In this document: positions 13,879-22,852 of the stretch, piece by piece
Numbering within the stretch: the first letter of the stretch is position 1
Layout: each line of letters opens with the position of its first letter
From: JAGQIB01 sp041393395
GTDB taxonomy: Bacteria > ARS69
Reading direction: 5' to 3'
Assembly (NCBI GenBank): GCA_041393395.1
Contig: JAWKKG010000002.1
Coordinates: 1,100,824 to 1,164,823 of the forward strand
Length of the DNA stretch: 64,000 bases
Position numbers and translations under genes: made by a program
The notes under the pieces: model-generated
Told to the model about the DNA's origin: nothing
The model's database searches: none
Seen by the model: only the letters and a program-made list of their open reading frames with translations

Positions 13879-14449
13879 GGGGTCCTTTCGGGGCAGAGCC
13901 GTCGAACGTTTCCGCGGGTCGGCCACGATGGCCATTCGGGGGCACCGCCCCCGCGGACCGGTTCGGCGGTGGGCCGGGCGGCCCCGGGTTCCCCCGCCGG
14001 CGAATCGACCCGGCGGAGGGCTGCAGTGTCCGTCGATCGGGAAGTTCGGCGAACTGGCAGGGGGTGTCAAGATGGCAGACATGGGGCCGCAGAACCCGCT
14101 TCCGGCCCTCGGGCCCTTGACACGGCCCCTCCCGCTACGGCATATTGCCCCGGTTCGACCGGAATGCACGAGCACCGGCGCGACAATGCTTGAAACGTCG
14201 TGCGCCCACGCGTCCGTCGGAGAGTTCGGTTCCGGGTTTCGACCCGGACGTGCTCCGACCCGCCGAACCGGCCCGCCGGGCCGGCCTGGCGGCCGATCTC
14301 TCGCGCGTTCCGTCGCCCAGCGTCTGTCCCGGCACGTCGCCCATCTGCGGCGCGCTCGGGGCGCGATCCAAGTCGCCGCACCCGGCACCCCAAGGCGAGC
14401 CGATTTTTCCGGGGTGCGGCCCAGCGTATTACCGAAAGGCTGATTCCGG
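13879..14449. other. Long divergent intergenic region upstream of rpsU and the sigma-54 activator
   Basis: 571 bp without a supportable gene. It holds a good plus-strand sigma-70 promoter (14117-14146, listed separately). It also has a TTGACA on the minus strand (TGTCAA 14065-14070) facing the activator gene, but with only a weak -10 (GAACTT, 17-base spacer). Between the plus promoter and rpsU lie about 300 bases that would be a long 5' leader; no known ribosomal leader structure was recognised. Confidence 0.5.
14117..14146 (+). promoter_or_regulatory. Sigma-70-type promoter for rpsU cluster
   Basis: A perfect -35 TTGACA (14117-14122), an 18-base spacer and a -10 CATATT (14141-14146, four of six). 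It points toward rpsU and would give a leader of about 295 bases. It is the best promoter match in the window. Confidence 0.5.
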
Positions 14450-14635
14450 ATGCCGCTCGTAAAGGTCAAAGAGAACGAGTCGATCGACAAGGCCATCCGC
14501 CGCTTCAAGAAGAAGTGCGAAAAGGAAGGCATCATTCAGGACATCAAGAAGTCCTCGCGTTACCTGAAGCCTTCGGAGCGCAAGCGCAAGAAGCAGCTGA
14601 AGGCCGCGAAGCGTCGTCGCTCCGGAAAAGCCTGA
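14450..14635 (+). CDS. rpsU: Small ribosomal subunit protein bS21
   Basis: 61 aa, typical for bS21. The sequence begins 'MPLVKVKENESIDKAIRRFK', continues with the Lys/Arg-rich helix 'KKCEKEGI', and ends in the basic RKRKKQLKAAKRRR tail. bS21 sits near the 3' end of 16S rRNA and helps initiation. It starts the small-gene cluster rpsU / zinc-ribbon gene / rpmI and is preceded by a candidate promoter and long leader. Confidence 0.96.
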   Translation: MPLVKVKENESIDKAIRRFKKKCEKEGIIQDIKKSSRYLKPSERKRKKQLKAAKRRRSGKA

Positions 14636-14811
14636 GTCGCGCGAACATGACGAGTCGAGTCGCCGAGACGGCCCCGGCCCGGAAGCCGGTCCGCCGTGCC
14701 GCAGAAGCGTTCGTTCCACTGTCCCCGAGCCAGCGAGGCGTCGAAGAGGAATCCGACGAAGTGCAATCTTCCAGCGAGGTGTGGGGTCGCCACTCGGAAG
14801 GAGGAGGCGTG

Positions 14812-15006
14812 ATGATTCGGGAAGAGGAAGGGAGCATTCTCGAAAAGGACCGTCCGAACGCGACGTACGAGTTCTTGCTGAGGAAAGCCGTCGCCGAGGG
14901 AAGAATCGGCGGCACCGCGCGCTGTCAGGTGTGCGGGATGCGGTACAAGGATCCGCGGGAGGCGGTCCAGTGCTGCGAGAAGGTCCTCCAACACAGCCGG
15001 CTGTAG
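14812..15006 (+). CDS. Small zinc-ribbon-like protein between rpsU and rpmI
   Basis: 64 aa from ATG 14812, chosen because AAGGAGGAGG (14799-14808) lies directly upstream. An in-frame ATG at 14647 would give 119 aa, but its extra N-terminus is low-complexity and has no good ribosome binding site. The C-terminal half has CQVCGMRY followed 12 residues later by a CC pair, a probable Cys4 zinc site. The N-terminus is acidic, followed by a helix 'YEFLLRKAVAEGRI'. I do not recognise the family. Its place between two ribosomal protein genes, 20 bases before rpmI, suggests a ribosome-linked or translation-linked role; this is inference. Confidence 0.7.
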   Translation: MIREEEGSILEKDRPNATYEFLLRKAVAEGRIGGTARCQVCGMRYKDPREAVQCCEKVLQHSRL

Positions 15007-15026
15007 CCGCGCGGAGATAGTTTCCG

Positions 15027-15224
15027 ATGCCGAAGATGAAGACGAACCGGAGCGCCGCGAAGCGTTTCAAGAAGACGGCCTCCGGCAAGCTCAAGCACAA
15101 GCCGAGCTTCAAGAACCACATTCTCACCAAGAAGAGCCCCAAGCGGATTCGCCAGCTGCGCAAGGACCGGACCCTCGAGGCCGGCGACGAGGCGAAGATG
15201 AAGGCGATCCTGCCTTACCTGTAG
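15027..15224 (+). CDS. rpmI: Large ribosomal subunit protein bL35
   Basis: 65 aa, standard length. 'MPKMKTNRSAAKRFKKTASG', 'KHKPSFKNHIL' and the C-terminal 'MKAILPYL' are diagnostic. bL35 is usually encoded between infC and rplT; here neither neighbour is present and the next gene encodes a secreted VCBS protein. It lies 20 bases after the zinc-ribbon gene, so the cluster is probably co-transcribed from the rpsU promoter. Confidence 0.96.
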   Translation: MPKMKTNRSAAKRFKKTASGKLKHKPSFKNHILTKKSPKRIRQLRKDRTLEAGDEAKMKAILPYL

Positions 15225-15415
15225 GCGACGCACTCTCCGGGGCGGGCCGGCCGAGTTCGGCCCCCTCCCGGCGGCCTTCGTCGCCCCGCTTGGCCGCCCG
15301 GGCGTCGCTTGAACGCCCCCCCCGGATTCCGTAGAATCGGGCATTCGAGGTGTCCCGTCCGGAGGGAGCCCCGACCAGCTTCCGGAACCTACCCCCCGCC
15401 GGAGGGCAGCGCATC

Positions 15416-18400
15416 TTGTTCCCACTCGGGAGCGGCCGCCGCGCCTGCGTTCCCTCGTCACGTACCGGTGAAAGACCGGACCGCCTCGGCGCGCCTCTCG
15501 CGTCGCTGGTCGGCATCATGGTGGCGATGGCTCTCGGTCCTTGGTTCGCGCGACCGGTGTTCGCGGTGCCTCCCACCGTGGTCGGCACGAGCCCCGCTCC
15601 GCAGGCACTCGGTGTGCCGCTGGACACCGTGGTCGAGATCGAACTCGCCGGCGACGTCGATCCCTCGACCGTCGCGCCTGCGAACATCCTCGTCACGAGT
15701 TCACTGCGCGGTCCGAACGCGATCGACGTCACCTGGCAGGCGGGTTCGGGGTTGCTCCGCCTGCATCCCCAGCAGGAGTTCCTGCCCGGGGAACGCGTCG
15801 CCGTCACGCTGACGCGTGGCATTCGGAGCGGCACGGGCGAGCCGCTCGCCGGTGGTCATCGTTTCGATTTCACCACGTGGAGTGCGCCCAGTCCGGGCGG
15901 TGATTTTCTCACGTCTTCCGCGAGCTGGCCGATCGGCAGCATCGCGTTCAACGCGACTCCGATCGACCTCGACGGCGACGGTCTGCCCGAGATCGTCTTC
16001 TCGAACGCGGTGCCCGATTCCCTCACGATCCTCACGCCGGACGGCGCGGGATCGTTCGCGCCATACGCGCAACTGCCGACGGCGATCCTGCCGCGTCACG
16101 TCGCCACGGGAGACGTGGACCAGGACGGCTTGCCCGACCTCGTGTGCTGCGGCAGCGGACCGAACCTCGTGCAGGTTTTCCGGAACCTGGGAGCCGGCGC
16201 GTTTCGCCCGGCGGAGGACTGGGTCACCGGACAGACGCCGTACGGCGCCTGGGTCGGCGACCTCGACGCGGACGGCGACCTCGACATCGCCACGGCGAAC
16301 TTCAACAGCCACGACATCAGCGTGCTCCGCAACGAAGGCGGCGCCGTATTCGCGGCCGCGGTCTCGTACGCGGCAGGGCCGGGGGCCGACAGCCCGCGCT
16401 TCGTCGACGGGGCCGATCTCGACGGCGACGGCGACATCGATCTCGTGTGCTGCAACGGCTACTCGTACGACGTTTCGGTGTTCCTCAACGCCGGCGACGG
16501 CACGCTCGTCTCGCCGACCGCGCTGCTTCCCACCGGCGACAGTCCGCAGTATCTCGAGCTCCGCGACTTCTCGGGTGATGGGCTCGTGGACATCCTCACC
16601 GTGGACTCGATCGGCGAGACCATCAGCCTGCTTCGCGGGAACGGCGACGGCACGTTCCAGGCCGCGCAGAGCTTCGACGTCGCCGGCCAGCTCCCGTACG
16701 GACTGCAGGTCGTGGATCTCGACGGGGATCTCGACCTCGACGTCGTGGTGCCGATCCGGGGCCTCAGCGGCTGGCGGCCGATGTGGAACGACGGCACCGG
16801 GAACTTCTCGCTCGGTTCGCTCTATCTCGGCGGCAATCACTGTCACACGATCGCCGCCGCCGACTGGGATCACGACGGCGACATCGACGTCGCAGCGGGT
16901 TTCGCGATCTCGCGCGACATGTTCCTGTACACGCACGCGCGCGCGCCCGGTGTCGTGGCCACCACACCCCGCAGCAACGCGACCGGAGTCGCGCTCGATG
17001 CGCCGATCGAGTTGTACTTCGACACCGAGCTGACGCCGGAGTCGATCGTCGCGGCCGGATTCCGGATCCGCGGCACGCAGTCGGGCCCGCACGTCGCCTC
17101 GATCGTGTGGGATGGCGGATCGAATCGCGTCTTGCTCACGCCGCAGTCGCCGTTCTTGCCCGGGGAGGTCGTGCACGTGACCGTGACCAGCGCGGGCGCG
17201 GTCACGTCCATGGAAGGCGTTTCGTCTCACGGATGGTCCCTGGAGTTCCTGACGGAAGGAGCCACCGCGTTCGCGTTCGACCCCGAGCCGGAGATCGCGC
17301 TCCCCGGCATCGATCCCGTGGATCTCGCCGTGTCCGAGCTCGACGGCGACGGGATCGCCGATCTCGTCGTGGCGAACTACCTCTCCAACGACGTCACGGT
17401 GCTGCTCTCCAACGGCGGGGTGCCCCAGGTGTCCGCGAGCGTGCCGACGGAGATCGGGCCGATCGCGATCTGGCCGGACGACTTCGACGGCGACGGCATC
17501 AACGACGTCGCGGTGGCGAACACGACGAGCGGCTCGATCTCGATCCTCCTCAACTCCGGCGACGGGACGCTCGTCCCGGGCGTCACGGTGAACGCCGTCG
17601 GCGCGCCGTTCGCGCTGGTCGGAGCCGATTTCGATCAGGACGGCGACCAGGATCTCGCGGTGACCGAAGTGGATCCGAACGGCGCGCGCGTGCACTGGAA
17701 CGACGGAACCGGAGCGTTCCCCACCCGGGAGTGGCTCCCGATCGGTGGGTTCCCGCTCGATCTCGCGGTGGCCGATTTCGACAACGACGGACGCCCGGAT
17801 CTGATCGTGGTGGACGCGGTCAACGATCACATCGCGCTGTTCCGGCGCCAGGGCAACGCCTTCGTCGCGACCAGCACCGAGAATACGGGCAGCGTCCCCG
17901 TCGGTGTCTTCCCCTGGGACACGAACGGCGACGGCTGGATCGACCTCGTGAGCGCGAACTACGGCGGGGGCGGCATCTCCGTCATCGAGAACGCGATGGA
18001 CGGTACATTCCTCCCGGCCGTGACGCTCGCGTCCGGCGCGCTGCCGCACGCGGTATGGGGGGCGGACCTCACGGGCGATGGTCGTCTCGATCTCGCTTCC
18101 GCGAACAGCGGCTCGTCCGCCGTGTCCGTCTTCCGCAACGTCGGGTCCGCGGGCTTCGATACGCCGGCGCAGGTGGCGGTGGGCGAGACGCCGTACTCGC
18201 TGGTCGGCGCGGACTGGAATCAGGACGGTCGCATCGACCTCGCCACCGTGAACCGCACGAGCGGCGGACTCTCGTTCCTCATGAACAGCTCCCCGACGGA
18301 CGCGCCCGTGCTTCCGTCTGCGGCCGCCGGGTTCGAACTCCGGATTCGGCCGAATCCGTCCGTGGGCGACGTCTCGCTCTCGTTCGACGTGCCGCGCGAG

Positions 18401-18604
18401 TCGCCGGCCCGCGTGCGCATCTTCGACGTCCGCGGCCGTCAGGTCGCCGACCTGTTCGACGGCCGCCTCGGCCCCGGCACCCAGGTTCTGGCCTGGGACG
18501 GCCGGGACGGCACCGGCGGTCGCCTCGCCGCGGCCGGCGTCTACTTCGTCCGCGTGGACGCGGATGGCCGGTCCTGGACGCGGAAGCTTCTCCGGATCCG
18601 ATAG
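15416..18604 (+). CDS. Large secreted VCBS/FG-GAP repeat protein with Big_5-like modules and C-terminal sorting domain
   Basis: 1062 aa from TTG 15416, preferred because GGAGGG (15401-15406) sits 9 bases upstream. GTG 15350 gives 1084 aa but lacks a ribosome binding site. A hydrophobic export segment lies at residues ~28-50. Two Big_5-like modules are visible (~residues 53-150 and ~510-610), each opening with 'V(V/A)(G/T)T(S/T)P' and ending in 'FLPGE.V.VT(L/V)T'. Between and after them are many FG-GAP repeats with calcium-type DxDxDG motifs ('DLDGDG', 'DVDQDGLPDL', 'DFDNDGRPDL'). The last ~85 residues form a FlgD-like domain ('IRPNPSVGD', 'IFDVRGRQV', 'GVYFVRV'). A surface-displayed beta-propeller protein is likely; ligand unknown. 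Confidence 0.85.
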   Translation: MFPLGSGRRACVPSSRTGERPDRLGAPLASLVGIMVAMALGPWFARPVFAVPPTVVGTSPAPQALGVPLDTVVEIELAGDVDPSTVAPANILVTSSLRGPNAIDVTWQAGSGLLRLHPQQEFLPGERVAVTLTRGIRSGTGEPLAGGHRFDFTTWSAPSPGGDFLTSSASWPIGSIAFNATPIDLDGDGLPEIVFSNAVPDSLTILTPDGAGSFAPYAQLPTAILPRHVATGDVDQDGLPDLVCCGSGPNLVQVFRNLGAGAFRPAEDWVTGQTPYGAWVGDLDADGDLDIATANFNSHDISVLRNEGGAVFAAAVSYAAGPGADSPRFVDGADLDGDGDIDLVCCNGYSYDVSVFLNAGDGTLVSPTALLPTGDSPQYLELRDFSGDGLVDILTVDSIGETISLLRGNGDGTFQAAQSFDVAGQLPYGLQVVDLDGDLDLDVVVPIRGLSGWRPMWNDGTGNFSLGSLYLGGNHCHTIAAADWDHDGDIDVAAGFAISRDMFLYTHARAPGVVATTPRSNATGVALDAPIELYFDTELTPESIVAAGFRIRGTQSGPHVASIVWDGGSNRVLLTPQSPFLPGEVVHVTVTSAGAVTSMEGVSSHGWSLEFLTEGATAFAFDPEPEIALPGIDPVDLAVSELDGDGIADLVVANYLSNDVTVLLSNGGVPQVSASVPTEIGPIAIWPDDFDGDGINDVAVANTTSGSISILLNSGDGTLVPGVTVNAVGAPFALVGADFDQDGDQDLAVTEVDPNGARVHWNDGTGAFPTREWLPIGGFPLDLAVADFDNDGRPDLIVVDAVNDHIALFRRQGNAFVATSTENTGSVPVGVFPWDTNGDGWIDLVSANYGGGGISVIENAMDGTFLPAVTLASGALPHAVWGADLTGDGRLDLASANSGSSAVSVFRNVGSAGFDTPAQVAVGETPYSLVGADWNQDGRIDLATVNRTSGGLSFLMNSSPTDAPVLPSAAAGFELRIRPNPSVGDVSLSFDVPRESPARVRIFDVRGRQVADLFDGRLGPGTQVLAWDGRDGTGGRLAAAGVYFVRVDADGRSWTRKLLRIR

Positions 18605-19103
18605 TCGCCCGACGGGAGATCCCCCGGCCTTGTCCGCGGGCCGCTCCGGGCCGCCCCGCGATCCGGGGAGCCATGTTTCGCATGCTAGCCGAGGGTGCTT
18701 CCGGCCCAGACTGCGCGAGGGTTGCCTCGAGCCCCGGGACCGAGAGCTGTCCGACATGCGCCCACTTTTCTGGCCAGAATGCGCAAGTTCTTGCAAGGCA
18801 AGGGGTTGAGCGCCGGAACAGGCCCCCGGGGGCTCGTGGCCTCGCGGCGCCGCCGATCGGAGCGGCCTGGTCGCCGGGGAGCGGTTTTCGACAAATCGAG
18901 TTGAAACCTGTCTCGTTCGGCTGATAGACTGCTGTTCCAGTCGAGGAAGTCCCGGACGACGCGTCTGCGTCGGCCCCCCCGTTAGGGACCTCCCGGCGAG
19001 CCTAGGCAAGTACGGCCCTCAGGGGCAAACGAGCCCGGCGGTGGACTGCGCGCGCTTCCATCGCACGGAACTCGATCCCCACTTCGTTCGCGAGGTACGA
19101 AGG
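18605..19103 (+). other. Intergenic region and leader upstream of tandem secreted genes
   Basis: 499 bp without a supportable gene. From 18605 to ~18900 nothing specific is visible beyond GC-rich potential stems. A promoter is visible at 18901-18930, leaving a ~165-base leader before the ATG at 19104. The leader is rich in complementary G and C runs and may fold, but I could not match it to a known riboswitch. Confidence 0.5.
18901..18930 (+). promoter_or_regulatory. Candidate sigma-70 promoter for tandem secreted genes
   Basis: -35 TTGAAA (18901-18906), 18-base spacer, -10 TAGACT (18925-18930), five and four matches of six. It is oriented toward the gene at 19104. Confidence 0.4.
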
Positions 19104-19748
19104 ATGAAGAAAGTTACGGTTCTTGCACTCACGTTGCTGGCTCTCGCGAGCCCCGCGTTCGCGCAGACCGAGCAGATCCTCCACGTGTCCGGACACTCTT
19201 GGGAAGATGGCGGGTTCCCGCCGTCCAACGTCGGCGACAAGCTGTCCGCCGTCGGTGTTCTGAACGCGATCGAGGAGCCGCTGGTCTGGGACACCGCGAA
19301 CTACGCGTACAACTACTACATCCGTGACCTGGTCTCGCTCGGCGAGGCCGTGTTCGGTACCACCCGTGTGGCGGACTACTCGGGCGGCCTCTTCACGGTC
19401 TACGTGGACTGGCTTCCGTCGAACGCCGACTACGGCGTGAATCCGCCGAACGCGACCGTGCCGTCGACGTTCACGGATGGCATCTCCACGTACGTCGATG
19501 GGTTCTTCACGGAATTCACGATGACGTTCAACGCGGCCACCGCTTCCGGTTCGTTCGTCGGCAACCTGACGTTCACCGGTGGCGACGTGTTCGCTCTCCT
19601 GTCGTCGACCGATGGCTGGACGTTCGGCGCGAACATCGCGAACGTGTCGCCTGACGGCTACGACCTGCAGATGAACGGCGACGTCTATCTTGAGATCGTC
19701 TCGGTGGACGAGCAGACCTGGGGCGGCATCAAGGGCCTGTACCGGTAA
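19104..19748 (+). CDS. Small secreted protein, tandem paralogue 1, WGxxKxLYR C-terminus
   Basis: 214 aa from ATG 19104 (AAGG just upstream). The signal peptide is clear: MKKVTVLALTLLALASPAFA, then QTEQ. The mature part is acidic, aromatic, poor in Lys and Cys-free, with alternating beta-type patterns, and ends 'TWGGIKGLYR'. The neighbour at 19779 has exactly the same length and a matching end. Shared features include 'SGH(S/A)', a Thr/Asn-rich middle ('NLTFTGGDVFALL') and the ending. No known family recognised. The gene pair is led by a promoter and closed by a strong terminator, which suggests high expression. The conserved tail may be a recognition or anchoring signal. Confidence 0.8.
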   Translation: MKKVTVLALTLLALASPAFAQTEQILHVSGHSWEDGGFPPSNVGDKLSAVGVLNAIEEPLVWDTANYAYNYYIRDLVSLGEAVFGTTRVADYSGGLFTVYVDWLPSNADYGVNPPNATVPSTFTDGISTYVDGFFTEFTMTFNAATASGSFVGNLTFTGGDVFALLSSTDGWTFGANIANVSPDGYDLQMNGDVYLEIVSVDEQTWGGIKGLYR

Positions 19749-19778
19749 CGGACCACTCCAAGAAGGGAGCCTCACAGC

Positions 19779-20423
19779 ATGAAGAAGCTGATGTCTCTCG
19801 CCATCGGAGTGGGACTGTTGTCTGTCCCGGCGCTCGCGATGGCGGTCACCCTGGAAGGTCACTTCTCGGGGCATGCGGATAACAGCAGTGGCGTCGGCGG
19901 CAGCTACGTCGCCAACGGCACCTACGACGTCTACATGACCCTGAACCAGACGCAGACGAACCCGTGGTATCCGTGGAACGCGGCGAAGGAGTACACCGCC
20001 GTTCTGTCGACCACGATCAGTTCGTACAACGTCTTCGGCAACCTGGAAGTCGTCGACTTCGGCGTCGCCGCCGTCACGGTGTACGAGGATGATGCGACCC
20101 CGGCGAACTACGGCAACCTGGCCACGTTCACCGACGGCACCGCGATCCTCAGTGGCGGCATCCAGAACATGATCGGCAACCGCGTCACGATCTTCGGACT
20201 TCCGTTCGACGTGACCGGTGTCGTGGTGTTCGACGGCGGAGCCGGTCTCGCGAACCTCGATGCGCAGTGCTCCGAGGGCCTCGTGATGAACGACTTCATC
20301 GACTTCACGTTCGCGACCAACCCGCCGGGCTTCGAAGAGGCCTACGACGCGGAGTGGAAGTGTCCGGACTCGACCGGGCTCGACGCGACGACCTGGGGTC
20401 GTGTGAAGGATCTGTACCGGTAG
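19779..20423 (+). CDS. Small secreted protein, tandem paralogue 2, WGxxKxLYR C-terminus
   Basis: 214 aa, starting 30 bases after paralogue 1 with AAGAAGGGAG upstream. The signal peptide is MKKLMSLAIGVGLLSVPALAMA. The mature protein begins 'VTLEGHFSGHADNSSG' and is predicted to be mostly beta strand. Two cysteines occur ('DAQCSEG', 'EWKCPDS'), absent from paralogue 1. It ends 'TTWGRVKDLYR', matching paralogue 1 at W, G, K and LYR. A tandem duplication with divergence of the mature domain and a fixed C-terminus is inferred. Function unknown; periplasmic, outer-membrane or surface location expected. Confidence 0.8.
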   Translation: MKKLMSLAIGVGLLSVPALAMAVTLEGHFSGHADNSSGVGGSYVANGTYDVYMTLNQTQTNPWYPWNAAKEYTAVLSTTISSYNVFGNLEVVDFGVAAVTVYEDDATPANYGNLATFTDGTAILSGGIQNMIGNRVTIFGLPFDVTGVVVFDGGAGLANLDAQCSEGLVMNDFIDFTFATNPPGFEEAYDAEWKCPDSTGLDATTWGRVKDLYR

Positions 20424-20452
20424 TTCGAGCGGTAAGAGAGTCTCGCGAACGG

Positions 20453-20482
20453 CGGCCCCGGTCCTCGGACCGGGGCCGTTTT
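20453..20482 (+). terminator. Strong Rho-independent terminator after tandem secreted genes
   Basis: A perfect 11-bp GC-rich stem (20453-20463 with 20468-20478), loop CTCG, followed by TTTTC. It lies 30 bases after the stop of paralogue 2. Confidence 0.85.
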
Positions 20483-20552
20483 CGTCGGACCGTGGTGCCC
20501 CGCCATCTCGCCCCCCGATCGAGGGGGTCGAGACGCGACGTTCGAGCCACAA

Positions 20553-22634
20553 TTACCAGATGATGAACTTGAGCGAGATCGCGAGGTTGCGGAAGAAGTC
20601 CACATCCAGCAGCCCCGCATCGTCCCCGAAATTCGGGTCCGCCCGATCCAGACCCTGGTCGCCCGAGTGCGTGTCGAAGAACCCGTTCACGTCGAGCTGC
20701 GCGACGTCCGCGATCAGGACGGAGATTCCGTACCAGTAGGTGGTGTAGTTGCTCTCGAGGTGGTCCTCGAGCTTCGTGGCCTGCTCGCGTCCGGCGAGGA
20801 AGCTGTCGTCGTAGGTGACCACTGTCGTGCCGGCCGCTTCGTCGTGGACGGTCGTGCGCGAGAGGCCGTTGCCGTCCGCGGGGATCGCGGTGGATGTCTC
20901 TCGGTCGAAGCGCGCGATCGTGTGTTGTGCGCCGACGTTGACGGTCCAGCGTTGCTTGAAGCGGAACTGGGCGCCCACGGGGAGGCGGAGCAGGCGGTTC
21001 GTCGATTCGTCGACGATGTCTTCCTGCAGGCGAGTCTCGAGTCGCGTCTCGCGCTCGTTGTAGGTGGGGTCGCCGCCGGAAACGGTGTAGAGGGCATTCG
21101 CGGTGTCGTCGCCGTCGTCGAACCGGTCGGTGATCCGGGTGTGATCGGTGGTCTGGCGGTAGTCGTCGGTCCACCGGGAGCGGGTGAGGATCAGGCCGAG
21201 GCCCACGCCGACGTGGCCGTTGAGGTCGCGCTTCCAGCGGGAGCCGAGCTCGAGCGCGGAGAGGCGGGAGTCGCCGGCGCGCGTGAGCGTCATCGTCTCG
21301 TCGAGAGACGTGGAGCGGGCTTCGCGGTCTCCGGCGCCGCCGTTCCACCAGAGCGTGGAGTACTCGCGATCGATTCCGACGATCGTCGCGTCCACGTCGA
21401 GGCTGCGGCGGGCGAGACCGACCCACAGGTCGTTCCAGCCGCCGAAGGACTCGCGGCCCCATTCGACCTTCGTCGAGATTCCCAGTCCGGACCGGACGTC
21501 GTCGACTCGAGCGACCGCGAGCGAGGTGCCGCCGCCGAGCGACGAGTAGCCGGACCCGTTGTCGTACGGGTCGGTCGTCGCGAGCGTCACGTTCTCGTGC
21601 GTGTCGTCGAGCGGGTTGCCGCCCGGGTTCGCGGCGCCGCCGAAGACGAGGGCGTACCGGAAGTCCTCGCGCAGGTCGATGCGCGTGCCGACGGGGTCGA
21701 ACGGCCCGGTGGGCTGCGCGCGGTCGCTCGTGCCGAGATTCGGCGAGGGATTCACGAGGCGATCGCTCGAGATCTCGAGCCGGACGTTGAGGTTCTGGGC
21801 GTCCCACGGGTGATAGTCCGCGTCGAGGCCGATCCCGAACTCGCGTTCCTGGAACGCGGCCTCTCCGGGTCCTGCGTAGCGGGTCGTGGAACGAGAGAGC
21901 TGCGTCAGGCCGCCGCCGGTGTCGACGCGATCGATCGACTCGACGTTGCCGTTCGACCAGGAATCGAGCCGGTCGTTCTCGTAGAAGAGGCGGCCCCCTA
22001 CCGTGAGTCGTTCGCTGAGATCGCGAGCTACGCCGAAGTCGAGGTTCGTCGCGCCGCGCCGATCCCAGCGTTGCAGGTCGATCGTCGTCGTGCGGTCGCC
22101 CACGACGGCGCCGGTCGAGTCGTCATGGGTCGTCGTTCGGGTCCAGCCGGAGTACTCCGCGTCGTTCGACGATCCGAACGTATCTCCGAGAGCGCCGTCC
22201 TCCAGGTTCTCGAACATCGTCTTCGAGGAGTTGTGCTGGTAGAAGATCTCGAAGTTGTAGGCCGAGTCGACCGAGCGCTTGCCCATCCAGCCCACCAGGT
22301 AGCTGCCCGGATCGAACAGGTTCGCCGTGGACGGCGTTCCGGCGTGATCGAGCGAATAGGTGAGGAGGTTGTCGCCCAGCGTCGCCGGTCGCGCGAGATT
22401 CGAGAAGCTCGTGAACAGACGATTGCCTTCGATCGCCATCATCCGGCGTGAGTCGCCGACCGCGTCGACGTCGTCGGAGAAGAGGCCCGCCGTCGCCTGA
22501 CTGGTGAACGACTGGAGGTCGAACTGGAGCAGGTTCCGGTAGGCAATCGCCTGGGCCGGCGCCTCGCCGGCCGACGTTCCGAGAGCGATCGCCAGGAGGA
22601 TCGCCGGGGCGGTGGTCATTCGCGGTCTCCGCAT
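20553..22634 (-). CDS. Probable outer-membrane beta-barrel protein
   Basis: 693 aa from ATG 22634, preceded on its strand by GGAGGGAGGGG. The signal peptide is 'MTTAPAILLAIALGTSAGEAPAQA'. The rest is beta-rich, full of Asp/Asn/Thr/Arg, lacks hydrophobic helices, and ends in 'LAISLKFIIW', a C-terminal aromatic residue typical of outer-membrane barrels. Internal patterns such as 'RLTVGGRLFYENDRL' and 'WTVNVGAQHTIARF' read as successive amphipathic strands. I cannot assign a family; a porin-like or surface-assembly role is possible. It is a single gene facing away from the HEAT-repeat gene at 22853. Confidence 0.75.
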   Translation of the reverse strand: MRRPRMTTAPAILLAIALGTSAGEAPAQAIAYRNLLQFDLQSFTSQATAGLFSDDVDAVGDSRRMMAIEGNRLFTSFSNLARPATLGDNLLTYSLDHAGTPSTANLFDPGSYLVGWMGKRSVDSAYNFEIFYQHNSSKTMFENLEDGALGDTFGSSNDAEYSGWTRTTTHDDSTGAVVGDRTTTIDLQRWDRRGATNLDFGVARDLSERLTVGGRLFYENDRLDSWSNGNVESIDRVDTGGGLTQLSRSTTRYAGPGEAAFQEREFGIGLDADYHPWDAQNLNVRLEISSDRLVNPSPNLGTSDRAQPTGPFDPVGTRIDLREDFRYALVFGGAANPGGNPLDDTHENVTLATTDPYDNGSGYSSLGGGTSLAVARVDDVRSGLGISTKVEWGRESFGGWNDLWVGLARRSLDVDATIVGIDREYSTLWWNGGAGDREARSTSLDETMTLTRAGDSRLSALELGSRWKRDLNGHVGVGLGLILTRSRWTDDYRQTTDHTRITDRFDDGDDTANALYTVSGGDPTYNERETRLETRLQEDIVDESTNRLLRLPVGAQFRFKQRWTVNVGAQHTIARFDRETSTAIPADGNGLSRTTVHDEAAGTTVVTYDDSFLAGREQATKLEDHLESNYTTYWYGISVLIADVAQLDVNGFFDTHSGDQGLDRADPNFGDDAGLLDVDFFRNLAISLKFIIW

Positions 22635-22852
22635 CACGTCCCCTCCCTCCGGGCGCCTCCCGGGTCGCGAAGCCCGGCTCGTGATTAGCATGCGCTCCTG
22701 GGGCTGTCCACCGCGCCCGCGGGAGGGTGGCGCGAGGTGCACCTCCCGTTCCGACCGCCGGTCGTGGGGGCCGCTCCGGACATCCGCGGCCCGCCGCTCG
22801 GCTTGACCGGCGTCGGCGACCCTGCTAGCGTCCTCGGCAGGAGGCTCACAAA

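Noticed and set aside
15701..19009. Minus-strand 1102-codon open frame opposite the VCBS protein
   Set aside because: Low-complexity Arg/Val/Asp/Glu/His composition mirrors DxDxDG codons on the other strand; no start context or domain.
18938..19103. Possible RNase P RNA or c-di-GMP riboswitch upstream of the tandem secreted genes (GAGGAAGTCCCGG and GGGCAAAC resemble core motifs)
   Set aside because: Only one short motif of each family matches. The remaining conserved parts are absent and the space (~165 bases) is too short for RNase P RNA.
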